Of a stretch of 5,406 nt of DNA, positions 1-5,406 are shown one piece after another (the stretch's first letter is position 1; every line of letters begins with the position of its first letter). Made by a program: the position numbers and the translations under genes. The notes beneath the pieces were generated by a model, which was not told where the DNA came from, ran no database searches, and was given only the letters and a program-made list of their open reading frames with translations. The stretch spans positions 1 through 5,406 of the forward strand of contig JAFOGM010000118.1 of assembly GCA_017386805.1 (NCBI GenBank), in the 5' to 3' direction. The stretch is from Bacillota bacterium. GTDB taxonomy: Bacteria; Bacillota; Clostridia; Peptostreptococcales; Anaerovoracaceae.

Positions 1-429
1 CGACAGCTCCCCTTCCGCATTGCACTGGATCTCCCCACAGGGCTGTCCAATCCTGCGGCGGCCGCTTCGCCCTTGGGCGCGGCAACCGCTCCGCCTGCGG
101 CTTCGCTCCCGGATAACGATGTGGTTCTGAAAGAGCTGCGCTGTGACCGGCTCAACGACCGTCAAGTGGAAGTGAATGCGGTGATCCAGATGAACGGGGC
201 GGTGATCCGAAAGAAACAGTGCCCCCTGATCCGGAATGTGGGCTTCGTGGAAGAAACCGGTCCGCAGCAGGAACGACCGGGCTTGGTCCTTTACATTTCC
301 CGCCGGGGAGATACCCTCTGGAACATCGCCCGGAAATACCGAACCACCATGGAAGCGGTGGCCAGCATCAACCAAATTCCCATGGATGGAGTTCTGGAAG
401 CCGGAACGAAATTGCTGATCGTAAAATAG
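1..429 (+). CDS. SPOCS (DUF3794) and LysM domain protein, 3' part of gene
   Basis: The frame is open from base 1 with no stop upstream, so the gene starts outside the window and the last 142 codons are visible. The TTG at 73 is an internal codon, not a start. The first part (bases 1 to about 240) contains the pattern PFRIALDLP, then a stretch ending in DRQVEVNAVIQMNG, which resembles the C-terminal half of a SPOCS/DUF3794 repeat, a module of spore-coat and spore-associated proteins. An Ala/Pro-rich insert (about bases 52-108) interrupts it. Bases about 292-426 encode a LysM domain: YISRRGDTLWNIARKY, then TTMEAVASIN and a closing GTKLLIVK, the usual peptidoglycan-binding fold at a protein's C-terminus. 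By family, such proteins probably bind cortex or cell wall in the sporulating cell. Adjacency to spoIIR agrees with a sporulation role, but the exact function is unknown. The LysM call is strong; the SPOCS call is moderate because only part of the domain is present. Confidence 0.85.
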   Translation, partial: RQLPFRIALDLPTGLSNPAAAASPLGAATAPPAASLPDNDVVLKELRCDRLNDRQVEVNAVIQMNGAVIRKKQCPLIRNVGFVEETGPQQERPGLVLYISRRGDTLWNIARKYRTTMEAVASINQIPMDGVLEAGTKLLIVK

Positions 430-430
430 G

Positions 431-450
431 GTGACGGCCTGAGGCCTCAC
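431..450 (+). terminator. Hairpin after the SPOCS/LysM gene, possible weak terminator
   Basis: The hairpin starts two bases after the TAG stop. GTGA (431-434) pairs with TCAC (447-450) and GGCC (436-439) with GGCC (443-446). C435 is bulged and the loop is TGA. The following bases are AAAATTTG, a poor U tract, so termination may be inefficient. It could equally be a 3'-end stabilising hairpin. Its place between the stop and the spoIIR promoter suits a boundary role. Confidence 0.4.
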
Positions 451-468
451 AAAATTTGAAACTCTGTT

Positions 469-498
469 GTATAAAACAGGATACCCGCGGCTACACTG
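469..498 (+). promoter_or_regulatory. Sigma-F-type forespore promoter of spoIIR
   Basis: GTATA (469-473) matches the -35 pattern GYATA. After a 15-nt spacer, GGCTACACTG (489-498) matches every fixed position of the -10 pattern GGNNANAHTR known for sigma-F in Bacillus. Transcription would start near 504-506, leaving about 33 nt of leader before the spoIIR ATG. spoIIR is a classic sigma-F target, so motif and gene function agree. Sigma-G recognises a closely similar sequence, so a contribution from it cannot be excluded. A sigma-A reading (TTGTAT at 467, TACACT at 492, 19-nt spacer) is clearly weaker. Confidence 0.72.
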
Positions 499-537
499 AT
501 ACCAGAACGATCAAACAAAAGCAAAGGGGAATGGGAT

Positions 538-1215
538 ATGAGTTCAAGACGAATGATGGCGGCCGCGGCATTGATCCTGTGTGTCATGGCCTTTTATACC
601 AGTCCGGCGGTCCAGGCGGAGCCGCTGTCCAACAGCGACTTTCTGCGGTTTCATGTGATTGCCAACAGCGATTCGCCGGAAGATCAGGCGTTGAAATTGC
701 GGGTTCGGGATGGCCTTTTGAAAGCCATTAACAATAATCTGGCGGTCCACACCATGGCCACGGCGGATCCCGTGGAAGGCAGGGTGGAGTTGACCCAGGA
801 AGAAGTGCGGGCCTATGTGGAGACCCATCTGGAGGACATCGAAGCCACGGGAAAACAGATCGTCCGGACGTTGGGGGAGGACTACCCGGTGACGGCCCGG
901 CTGGAGGTCTGTGACATTCCGGAAAAGACCTACGATAACGTGACCTTTCCGGAGGGACAGTACGAGGCTCTCAATGTGACCATCGGCGCAGGAAAAGGTC
1001 AGAACTGGTGGTGCGTCCTGTTTCCGCCCCTGTGTCTGGTGGGCGCGGAGCCGCTGGAAGCGGCGGAGCGGCCGGAATGCCTGGTTCCGCTGCCGGCCAA
1101 ATACGATCCGCTGGTTCAGGCCGCGGAGGAAGGTCGAAACACCGGTCAGCCGGTAAAACTGGAACTGCGGTTCAAAACCCTGGAGCTCATCGACAGCCTG
1201 AGCTCAAAAAACTAA
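538..1215 (+). CDS. spoIIR: Stage II sporulation protein R (SpoIIR)
   Basis: SpoIIR is made in the forespore and secreted into the space between the two sporulation membranes. There it activates the protease SpoIIGA, which cleaves pro-sigma-E in the mother cell. The 225-residue product has an N-terminal signal sequence (Arg4-Arg5, hydrophobic core about 8-20, likely cleavage after VQA at residue 27). The family hallmarks follow: FLRFHVIANSDSPEDQALK from residue 35 and NWWCVLFPPLC at 156-166, with Cys159 and Cys166. The length is near that of Bacillus SpoIIR. The ATG at 538 is chosen because AAGGGGA (524-530) sits 7 nt upstream and the signal peptide begins directly after it; an ATG at 531 is in another frame. 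A sigma-F-like promoter lies just upstream and a hairpin terminator downstream, so the gene looks monocistronic. Codon use is CGG-rich for arginine, unlike the next three genes. The family assignment is secure. Confidence 0.96.
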   Translation: MSSRRMMAAAALILCVMAFYTSPAVQAEPLSNSDFLRFHVIANSDSPEDQALKLRVRDGLLKAINNNLAVHTMATADPVEGRVELTQEEVRAYVETHLEDIEATGKQIVRTLGEDYPVTARLEVCDIPEKTYDNVTFPEGQYEALNVTIGAGKGQNWWCVLFPPLCLVGAEPLEAAERPECLVPLPAKYDPLVQAAEEGRNTGQPVKLELRFKTLELIDSLSSKN

Positions 1216-1251
1216 AGTTGTGTAACACCATTCAAGCATAGCAGCAAATGT

Positions 1252-1295
1252 GAAAAGACTGTGATTTCTTTGGAAAACGCAGTCTTTTCTATTCT
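1252..1295 (+). terminator. Rho-independent terminator after spoIIR
   Basis: GAAAAGACTG (1252-1261) and CAGTCTTTTC (1280-1289) form a perfect 10-bp inverted repeat. A G-U and a G-C pair (1262/1279, 1263/1278) extend it around a loop of about 14 nt. The right arm runs into TCTTTTCTATTCT, a U-rich tail. The A-rich left arm means it could also act on the opposite strand. It lies 37 nt after the spoIIR stop and separates that gene from the mutase unit. Confidence 0.78.
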
Positions 1296-1320
1296 CAGGA
1301 ACAAGTTTTTGTGGTACACT
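1292..1320 (+). promoter_or_regulatory. Candidate sigma-A promoter for the mutase-hslO-mscL unit
   Basis: TTCTCA (1292-1297) matches four of six bases of the -35 consensus. A 17-nt spacer leads to TACACT (1315-1320), four of six to TATAAT, preceded by TG at 1312-1313 as in an extended -10 element. It lies directly after the spoIIR terminator and is the best promoter-like arrangement I found before the mutase gene. The start would be near 1326-1328. Both hexamers are imperfect, so confidence is moderate. Confidence 0.45.
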
Positions 1321-1326
1321 TAACTA

Positions 1327-1495
1327 TGTGTAGGCACTATGCCTTCATTTTGTGATGCGCGGATTTTTTCGACAAAATTCGACATGCACAAGGTGCAGAA
1401 ATTCACGAAAGAATCACTGCAGATTTGTAAGCATATCCCGCGGGAAGAGCGGGTTTCAAATGGAAATAAATAAGAATCGAAGGGAGAAAGATCTT
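1327..1495 (+). promoter_or_regulatory. Long untranslated leader of the mutase gene
   Basis: About 170 nt separate the candidate start site from the mutase ATG. Visible elements are a small stem AGGC/GCCT (1332-1335, 1341-1344), a direct repeat TTCGACA (1368-1374 and 1378-1384, offset 10 nt), a hairpin TGCAC-AAG-GTGCA (1385-1397) and an all-GC stem CCCGC/GCGGG (1437-1441, 1449-1453). I do not recognise a known riboswitch or T-box core. The mutase frame stays open back to GTG 1352, but that 48-residue extension is rich in Arg, Cys and Asn, unlike the family, and has no ribosome binding site, so I treat it as non-coding. Confidence 0.4.
1481..1486 (+). promoter_or_regulatory. Ribosome binding site deciding the mutase start
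   Basis: AGGGAG lies 9 nt before the ATG at 1496. It supports that start over the upstream in-frame GTG 1352 and ATG 1355, which lack a Shine-Dalgarno sequence. Confidence 0.75.
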
Positions 1496-3226
1496 ATGAG
1501 CACAGGAAAATATGAAACCGTATTACAGCAGTGCAAGACCTGGATGGACAATTCCAAGTTAGACAAGGATCTGAGAGCAGAACTGGAAGTGTACACCAAG
1601 GCTCTGGAACAGAATCCGGAAGACCCCGCAGCTCTGGACGAAATCTACGAACGTTTCTATAAGGAACTGGAATTCGGTACCGGTGGTCTGAGAGGCGTAT
1701 TAGGCGCAGGTACCAACCGTATGAACGTACATACCGTAGCGAAGGCGACTCAGGGTATGGCGAACTACGTAAACAATCACTACGCTGTGAAGAAGACTCT
1801 GTTCAAGAAGGGTAAGAGAGCTTCCGTAGCCATCTCCTACGACAGCAGAAACCTGTCCAAGGAATTTGCGAATATCGCGGCGAGAGTTCTGGTTGCCAAC
1901 GATATCGACGTATATCTGTACAGCGAACTGATGCCCACCCCGGCTCTGTCCTTCGCAGTAAGACACTACGGCTGTGCAGCGGGGATCATGATCACCGCCA
2001 GCCACAACCCGGCCAAGTACAACGGCTACAAGGCATATAACGATGAAGGCTGCCAGATGAGCGGCGATCAGGCGGACGAAGTGCTGCACGAAATCGAAAA
2101 GCTGGATATCTTCGCAGACGTGAAGGTTGCCGCTGACGACAGCGCAGTGAACTACATCCCCCAGGAAACCATCGATGCTTATATCGCAGCAGTGAAGAAG
2201 GAAAGCACCGGCTTCAATGGCTGCAAGAACTTAGAAGTGGTTTACACCGCACTGAACGGTGCCGGAAACAAGCCCGTACGCCGCATCATGGAAGAAATCG
2301 GCGTAGGTAAGGTCCACATCGTCAAGGAACAGGAACTGCCGGACGGCAACTTCCCCACCTGCTCCTATCCCAACCCGGAAAAGAAGGAAGCGCTGGAACT
2401 GGGCCTGGCTATGTGCAGAGAACTGGGTACCCCCGACCTGCTGCTGGCAACCGACCCGGACGCTGACCGCGTGGGTATCGCTGTGAAGCACGAAGGCGAC
2501 TACGTTCTGCTGACCGGTAACGAAGTGGGCGTACTGCTGCTGGACTTCCTCTGCCAGGTAAAGAAGCTGGCGGAAAACCCCATCTGCGTAAAGACCATCG
2601 TATCTTCCAAGATGACCGACGTTGTAGCTAAGAACTACGGCGTGGAAGTGAAGAACGTTCTGACCGGTTTCAAGTACATCGGTGAACAGATCAAGATGCT
2701 GGAAGACAAGGGCGAAGAAGCAAGATACGTTCTGGGCTTCGAAGAAAGCTACGGCTACCTGTCCGGTCCCTACGTACGTGATAAGGACGCTGTGAACGCA
2801 TCCATGCTGATCTGCGAAATGGCTTCCTTCTACAAGAGCGCAGGAAAGACCCTGGTGGCTCACTTAAACGACCTGTACGATCAGTACGGTTATTACAAGA
2901 ATGACCTGATGGACTTCCAGTTCGAAGGTGCAGCAGGTATGGATAAGATGGCTTCCATCATCGAAGCCCTGAGACAGAACCCGCTGACCACCGTCAACGG
3001 TAAGGCTGTTGTGAACAAGATCGACTACGGTAAGGACGATACCGGCCTGCCCAAGTCCACCGTTCTGGAATACAACCTGGAAGACGGTTCCAGTGTTATC
3101 GTTCGTCCTTCCGGTACCGAACCGAAGCTGAAGATCTATCTGAGCGCCCGCGGTACTTCTCCGGAAGATTCCCTGAACATCATCGCTGCTATGAAGGCGG
3201 AAATGACCGAACTGATCAACAAATAA
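1496..3226 (+). CDS. Phosphoglucomutase/phosphomannomutase (alpha-D-phosphohexomutase)
   Basis: This cytoplasmic enzyme interconverts hexose 1- and 6-phosphates (glucose and probably mannose), feeding UDP-glucose and other nucleotide sugars for envelope glycans. The 576-residue product has all four family signatures in order: the catalytic phosphoserine loop TASHNP (Ser169), the Mg2+-binding loop DPDADR (Asp320, 322, 324), the sugar-recognition loop GFEES (414-418) and the phosphate-binding loop RPSGTEPK (537-544). The N-terminal GTGGLRG motif and the length match the long bacterial PgcA-type group (Bacillus PgcA is about 580 residues) rather than the shorter ManB or GlmM type. The GFEES sequence favours a PGM-type enzyme, but substrate preference cannot be settled from sequence. 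The start at 1496 has AGGGAG 9 nt upstream and gives the expected N-terminus. None of the 17 arginines uses CGG, and Lys is mostly AAG, suggesting strong expression. It is probably first in an operon with hslO (43 nt downstream) and mscL. Confidence 0.95.
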   Translation: MSTGKYETVLQQCKTWMDNSKLDKDLRAELEVYTKALEQNPEDPAALDEIYERFYKELEFGTGGLRGVLGAGTNRMNVHTVAKATQGMANYVNNHYAVKKTLFKKGKRASVAISYDSRNLSKEFANIAARVLVANDIDVYLYSELMPTPALSFAVRHYGCAAGIMITASHNPAKYNGYKAYNDEGCQMSGDQADEVLHEIEKLDIFADVKVAADDSAVNYIPQETIDAYIAAVKKESTGFNGCKNLEVVYTALNGAGNKPVRRIMEEIGVGKVHIVKEQELPDGNFPTCSYPNPEKKEALELGLAMCRELGTPDLLLATDPDADRVGIAVKHEGDYVLLTGNEVGVLLLDFLCQVKKLAENPICVKTIVSSKMTDVVAKNYGVEVKNVLTGFKYIGEQIKMLEDKGEEARYVLGFEESYGYLSGPYVRDKDAVNASMLICEMASFYKSAGKTLVAHLNDLYDQYGYYKNDLMDFQFEGAAGMDKMASIIEALRQNPLTTVNGKAVVNKIDYGKDDTGLPKSTVLEYNLEDGSSVIVRPSGTEPKLKIYLSARGTSPEDSLNIIAAMKAEMTELINK

Positions 3227-3237
3227 AGAAAGAAATC

Positions 3238-3252
3238 GCCGCCAGGTGCGGC
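3238..3252 (+). other. Short GC-rich hairpin between mutase and hslO
   Basis: GCCGC (3238-3242) pairs perfectly with GCGGC (3248-3252) around the loop CAGGT. No U tract follows and the hslO Shine-Dalgarno begins 6 nt later, so it is not a normal terminator. It could stabilise the upstream message, mark a processing site or tune hslO translation. It may also be chance. Confidence 0.35.
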
Positions 3253-3269
3253 TGAGTTAAGGAGTACAA

Positions 3270-4187
3270 ATGAATAAAGCAATTATCGCTATGGATAAAA
3301 GCGGTTCCTTCCGCGTCTACCTGGCAATCACCACCTCCATGGTGGAAGATGCCAGAAAGATCCACGATACTACCCCGCTGGGAACCGCGGCCATGGGCCG
3401 TGTTCTCACCGCTGCAGGGATCATGGGTCTGATGATGAAGAACCAGAAAGATAAGTTAACAGTACAGTTCAAGGGCGACGGCCCGGCAAGAGAAATCTTA
3501 GCAACCGCCAACGGCTTCGGCCAGGTGAAGGGCTACATCTCCAACCCCGACGTGGATCTTCCTCTGAAGTCCAACGGAAAGCTGGATGTGGGCAACGCCC
3601 TGGGCATCGGTCACGTGACCGTCATCAAGGACATGGGTCTGAAAGAACCCTACGTGGGAAGAATCGAACTGGTCAACGGTGAAATCGCAGAAGACCTGAC
3701 CGCATACTTCTTCGTATCCGAACAGCAGTCCTCCTCCGTAGCTCTGGGCGTCCGCGTGGACACCGACCTGAGCGTAGCGGCTGCCGGCGGCATGATCATT
3801 CAGATGCTGCCCGGAGCGGACATGGCGTCCGTGGATGCGCTGGAACCCTTACTGGATCAGATGACACCCATCTCCACCCTGGTGGAAGAAGTCACCAGAG
3901 ACGGTGCAGGAAAGACCGAAGAAGCCATCATGGAAGATCTGCTGAATCGCATCTTTGCGACGATGCCGGAAGAATTCGCCGTGATCCCCAAGGAAACCAG
4001 AGACATCGGCTGGGAATGTGACTGCTCCACCGAACGTCTGGAAAAGGCGCTGATGAGCATCGGCGTGACCGACTTCAAGACCATTCTGGAAGAAGACGGA
4101 GAAGCGGAGCTGACCTGTCAGTTCTGCAGAACCAAGTATCACTTCGACAAGGAACATCTGGAACGCCTGTTGGAAGAAATGCTGTAA
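3270..4187 (+). CDS. hslO: Hsp33 redox-regulated chaperone
   Basis: Hsp33 is a cytoplasmic holdase activated by oxidants such as hypochlorite or peroxide with heat: its C-terminal cysteines release zinc, form disulfides and expose a client-binding surface. The 305-residue product fits the family length. The N-terminal domain (about 1-230) carries typical stretches such as TTPLGTAAMGRVLTA, QFKGDGP and GYISNPDVDLP. The C-terminal zinc switch is intact: CDC at residues 250-252 and CQFC at 283-286 give the four conserved cysteines in CxC and CxxC arrangement, so redox control should work. AAGGAG (3259-3264) lies 5 nt before the ATG and fixes the start. The gene is 43 nt after the mutase and 15 nt before mscL, with no evident promoter of its own. 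Like its neighbours it uses AGA, CGC and CGT but no CGG for its 12 arginines. The assignment is secure. Confidence 0.97.
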   Translation: MNKAIIAMDKSGSFRVYLAITTSMVEDARKIHDTTPLGTAAMGRVLTAAGIMGLMMKNQKDKLTVQFKGDGPAREILATANGFGQVKGYISNPDVDLPLKSNGKLDVGNALGIGHVTVIKDMGLKEPYVGRIELVNGEIAEDLTAYFFVSEQQSSSVALGVRVDTDLSVAAAGGMIIQMLPGADMASVDALEPLLDQMTPISTLVEEVTRDGAGKTEEAIMEDLLNRIFATMPEEFAVIPKETRDIGWECDCSTERLEKALMSIGVTDFKTILEEDGEAELTCQFCRTKYHFDKEHLERLLEEML

Positions 4188-4202
4188 TGCGAGGTACGAA
4201 AT

Positions 4203-4676
4203 ATGAAGATTATTGATGATTTCAAAAAGTTTGCTCTGAAGGGTAACGTTGTTGACATGGCTGTCGGCGTTGTTGTAGGCGGCGCCTTCTCCAAAGTGGT
4301 ATCTTCCGTGGTATCCGACCTGATCACCCCGGTGATCGGAATGCTGACTGCCGGTGTGGACTTCAAGGATCTGAAGTGGGTCATTGCCTCTAAGGTGGCA
4401 GAAGACGGTTCCGTCATCGAAACCGCCATCACCTACGGGAACTTCATTCAGACTGTGATCGACTTCTTCATCATCGGCTTCTCCATCATGTTCGTGGTGA
4501 AGGGCATCAACAAGGCAAAGGACATCACCGAAGCCAAGAAGAGAGCGGAAGAAGAAGCCAAGGCTGCGGAAGAAGCGGCTCGCATCGCTGCCGAAGAAGC
4601 GGCAAAGCCCAAGGAACCCACCGAAGCAGAACTGCTGAAGGAGATCCGCGACCTGCTGAAAGCCCAGCAGAACTAA
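4203..4676 (+). CDS. mscL: Large-conductance mechanosensitive channel MscL
   Basis: MscL is a homopentameric inner-membrane channel that opens under membrane tension and releases solutes during hypo-osmotic shock. The 157-residue product aligns without gaps to the E. coli N-terminus: an amphipathic start (MKIIDDFKKFALKGN), then the pore helix with VVDMAVGVVVGGAFSKVV (16-33). The gate position Leu19 of E. coli is Met19 here, while Gly22 and Val23 are kept. TM1 spans about 15-46 and TM2 about 78-101. The C-terminal cytoplasmic helix ends in the family sequence LLKEIRDLLK (144-153). The protein is about 20 residues longer than E. coli MscL (136). The extra length is an Ala/Glu/Lys-rich segment (about 111-137) between TM2 and the terminal helix, probably a longer helical bundle. 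GAGG (4191-4194) lies 8 nt before the ATG, and the hslO stop is 15 nt upstream, so the two genes are probably co-transcribed. Confidence 0.97.
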   Translation: MKIIDDFKKFALKGNVVDMAVGVVVGGAFSKVVSSVVSDLITPVIGMLTAGVDFKDLKWVIASKVAEDGSVIETAITYGNFIQTVIDFFIIGFSIMFVVKGINKAKDITEAKKRAEEEAKAAEEAARIAAEEAAKPKEPTEAELLKEIRDLLKAQQN

Positions 4677-4689
4677 TCGGGAAACCCGA
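4677..4689 (+). other. Small hairpin directly after the mscL stop
   Basis: TCGGG and CCCGA form a 5-bp stem around the loop AAA, starting at the first base after the TAA. The following bases are AACGAAAAG, with no U tract, so on its own it would not be a terminator. It may protect the 3' end or act together with the larger repeat downstream. Confidence 0.3.
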
Positions 4690-4703
4690 AACGAAAAGAA
4701 CAT

Positions 4704-4743
4704 ACGGCCGCCAGCGTACGCGTCAGCGGCCGTTTGCGATTTC
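4704..4743 (+). terminator. Probable terminator of the mutase-hslO-mscL unit
   Basis: ACGGCCGC (4704-4711) and GCGGCCGT (4726-4733) are perfect inverted arms around a 14-nt loop. The loop contains the palindrome GCGTACGC (4714-4721). An A-rich stretch precedes it and TTTGCGATTTC follows, so the U tract is interrupted. The strong GC stem between two genes supports termination, but some read-through into ddl is possible, especially as I see no convincing promoter between this repeat and ddl. Confidence 0.6.
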
Positions 4744-4758
4744 AAAATGAGAGTTTAT

Positions 4759-4764
4759 GGAGAG
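4759..4764 (+). promoter_or_regulatory. Ribosome binding site deciding the ddl start
   Basis: GGAGAG ends 6 nt before the ATG at 4771. In-frame ATGs also occur at 4747 and 4765. The first has no Shine-Dalgarno at a suitable distance and the second directly abuts this one, so 4771 is the likely start. Confidence 0.7.
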
Positions 4765-4770
4765 ATGACT

Positions 4771-5406
4771 ATGATCAAATTAGGTGTATTTTTCGGCGGA
4801 AGATCGGGAGAACATGAAGTTTCGCTGATGTCGGCCAGCTCGGTACTGCGGGCCATCGACCAGACGAAATTCCAGATCGTCATGATCGGGATCACAAAAG
4901 AAGGAAAGTGGCTTCTGTATGACGGCCCTGTGGACTGCATCGAAGATGGAAGCTGGGAGGCCATGGCGGAACAGGCTGCAGCCGACCACCCGGATCAGTA
5001 CCAGATCCTCATGTACGGCGACAGCCCTCTGGCGCTGAAAAACCGCATCGACTTTGCCCTGCCCATTTTACATGGACCCTTCGGAGAGGATGGGACCATC
5101 CAGGGCTTATTTGAAATCATGGATATCCCCTACGGCGGCTGCGGCGTATTGAGCAGCGCAGTGGCCATGGATAAGATCGTGGCCAGAGATACCTTCGCTA
5201 TGGCAGGACTGGCGCAGCCCCGCTACATCCGCACCAACCGGGAAGAAATCCAGGCGGATCCCGAAGCCCTGATGGACAGCGTGGAAGAGATCTGCGGTTA
5301 TCCCTGCTTTATCAAACCGGCAAACATGGGCTCCTCGGTGGGTCTGTCCAAGGCGAAGGACCGCGGTCAGCTGGAAGCGGCCCTGGAACTGGCTCTGCGC
5401 TACGAC
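4771..5406 (+). CDS. ddl: D-alanine--D-alanine ligase, N-terminal part
   Basis: Ddl joins two D-alanines with ATP in the cytoplasm, giving the dipeptide that MurF adds to the peptidoglycan precursor. The frame is open to the window edge; 212 codons are visible of the roughly 340-380 usual for the family, so the 3' end is missing. The protein begins MIKLGVFFGGRSGEHEVSL, the family's N-terminal signature with the glutamate-histidine pair that contacts the first D-Ala. HGPFGEDGTIQG starts at His101, YGGCGVLSSAVAMDK ends at Lys135 (an ATP contact by family), and KPANMGSSVG begins at Lys182, leading into the ATP-grasp fold. The omega-loop residue that separates D-Ala-D-Ala from D-Ala-D-Lac ligases lies beyond the window, so a VanA-like specificity cannot be excluded, though an ordinary Ddl is more likely. 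GGAGAG 6 nt upstream sets the start. It follows the putative mscL terminator by about 30 nt. Confidence 0.94.
   Translation, partial: MIKLGVFFGGRSGEHEVSLMSASSVLRAIDQTKFQIVMIGITKEGKWLLYDGPVDCIEDGSWEAMAEQAAADHPDQYQILMYGDSPLALKNRIDFALPILHGPFGEDGTIQGLFEIMDIPYGGCGVLSSAVAMDKIVARDTFAMAGLAQPRYIRTNREEIQADPEALMDSVEEICGYPCFIKPANMGSSVGLSKAKDRGQLEAALELALRYD

Noticed and set aside
73..429. Start of the SPOCS/LysM gene at TTG 73
   Set aside because: The frame stays open and domain-like (PFRIALDLP) back to base 1, so the TTG is an internal leucine codon.
456..731. 91-codon + strand frame overlapping the spoIIR promoter and 5' end
   Set aside because: It overlaps the signal peptide and N-terminal motif of SpoIIR in another frame and has no ribosome binding site.
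1437..1453. GC-rich stem CCCGC/GCGGG followed by TTT as a terminator or attenuator before the mutase
   Set aside because: The stem is only 5 bp and the tail is just three T then CAAATGG, too weak to call as a terminator. It is kept only as a leader element.
1352..1495. N-terminal extension of the mutase from GTG 1352 or ATG 1355
   Set aside because: No Shine-Dalgarno precedes it, its composition (many Arg, Cys, Asn) does not resemble the family, and ATG 1496 has a good ribosome binding site and gives the normal N-terminus.
1327..1495. T-box or known riboswitch in the mutase leader
   Set aside because: I could not find the T-box GGTGG/ACC core or the conserved cores of c-di-GMP or other common riboswitches by eye.
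2231..2863. 210-codon open frame on the minus strand inside the mutase gene
   Set aside because: It is antisense to conserved catalytic motifs of the mutase and has no recognisable domain.
3849..4745. 298-codon open frame on the minus strand
   Set aside because: It lies opposite hslO and mscL, both certain genes; the long open frame follows from their codon bias. The peptide is Phe/Gly/His-rich with no recognisable domain.

Overview
The window reads as a chromosomal segment of an endospore-forming, moderately GC-rich Firmicute, most likely of class Clostridia. It encodes SpoIIR, which is found only in sporulators, next to a SPOCS/LysM protein of the kind found in clostridial spore formers. 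All six genes lie on the + strand. I see no mobile element, CRISPR array, tRNA, rRNA or phage gene. The genus cannot be fixed from the sequence alone.

Layout. (1) Bases 1-429 hold the 3' end of a gene for a SPOCS (DUF3794) plus LysM protein, followed by a small hairpin. (2) Bases 538-1215 encode SpoIIR, the secreted forespore signal that triggers pro-sigma-E processing. The spacer upstream has a full match to the sigma-F promoter pattern, and a hairpin terminator follows the gene. (3) A candidate housekeeping promoter and a leader of about 170 nt precede a three-gene run: a phosphoglucomutase/phosphomannomutase (1496-3226), the redox chaperone Hsp33 (3270-4187) and the mechanosensitive channel MscL (4203-4676). 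Spacings are 43 and 15 nt, consistent with one transcript. (4) An inverted repeat at 4704-4733 probably ends that unit. (5) A D-alanine--D-alanine ligase gene starts at 4771 and runs off the right edge.

How the genes fit together. The left part belongs to the sporulation programme. The middle unit combines sugar-phosphate supply for envelope glycans with protection against oxidative unfolding and hypo-osmotic shock. The right gene makes the D-Ala-D-Ala dipeptide for peptidoglycan. Codon use changes sharply between blocks: CGG is the main arginine codon in spoIIR but is absent from the mutase, hslO and mscL genes, which suggests different expression levels.

Every gene belongs to a known family, and I found no convincing undescribed system. 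The points most worth a second look are the sigma-F promoter, the mutase leader and the grouping of the three middle genes.
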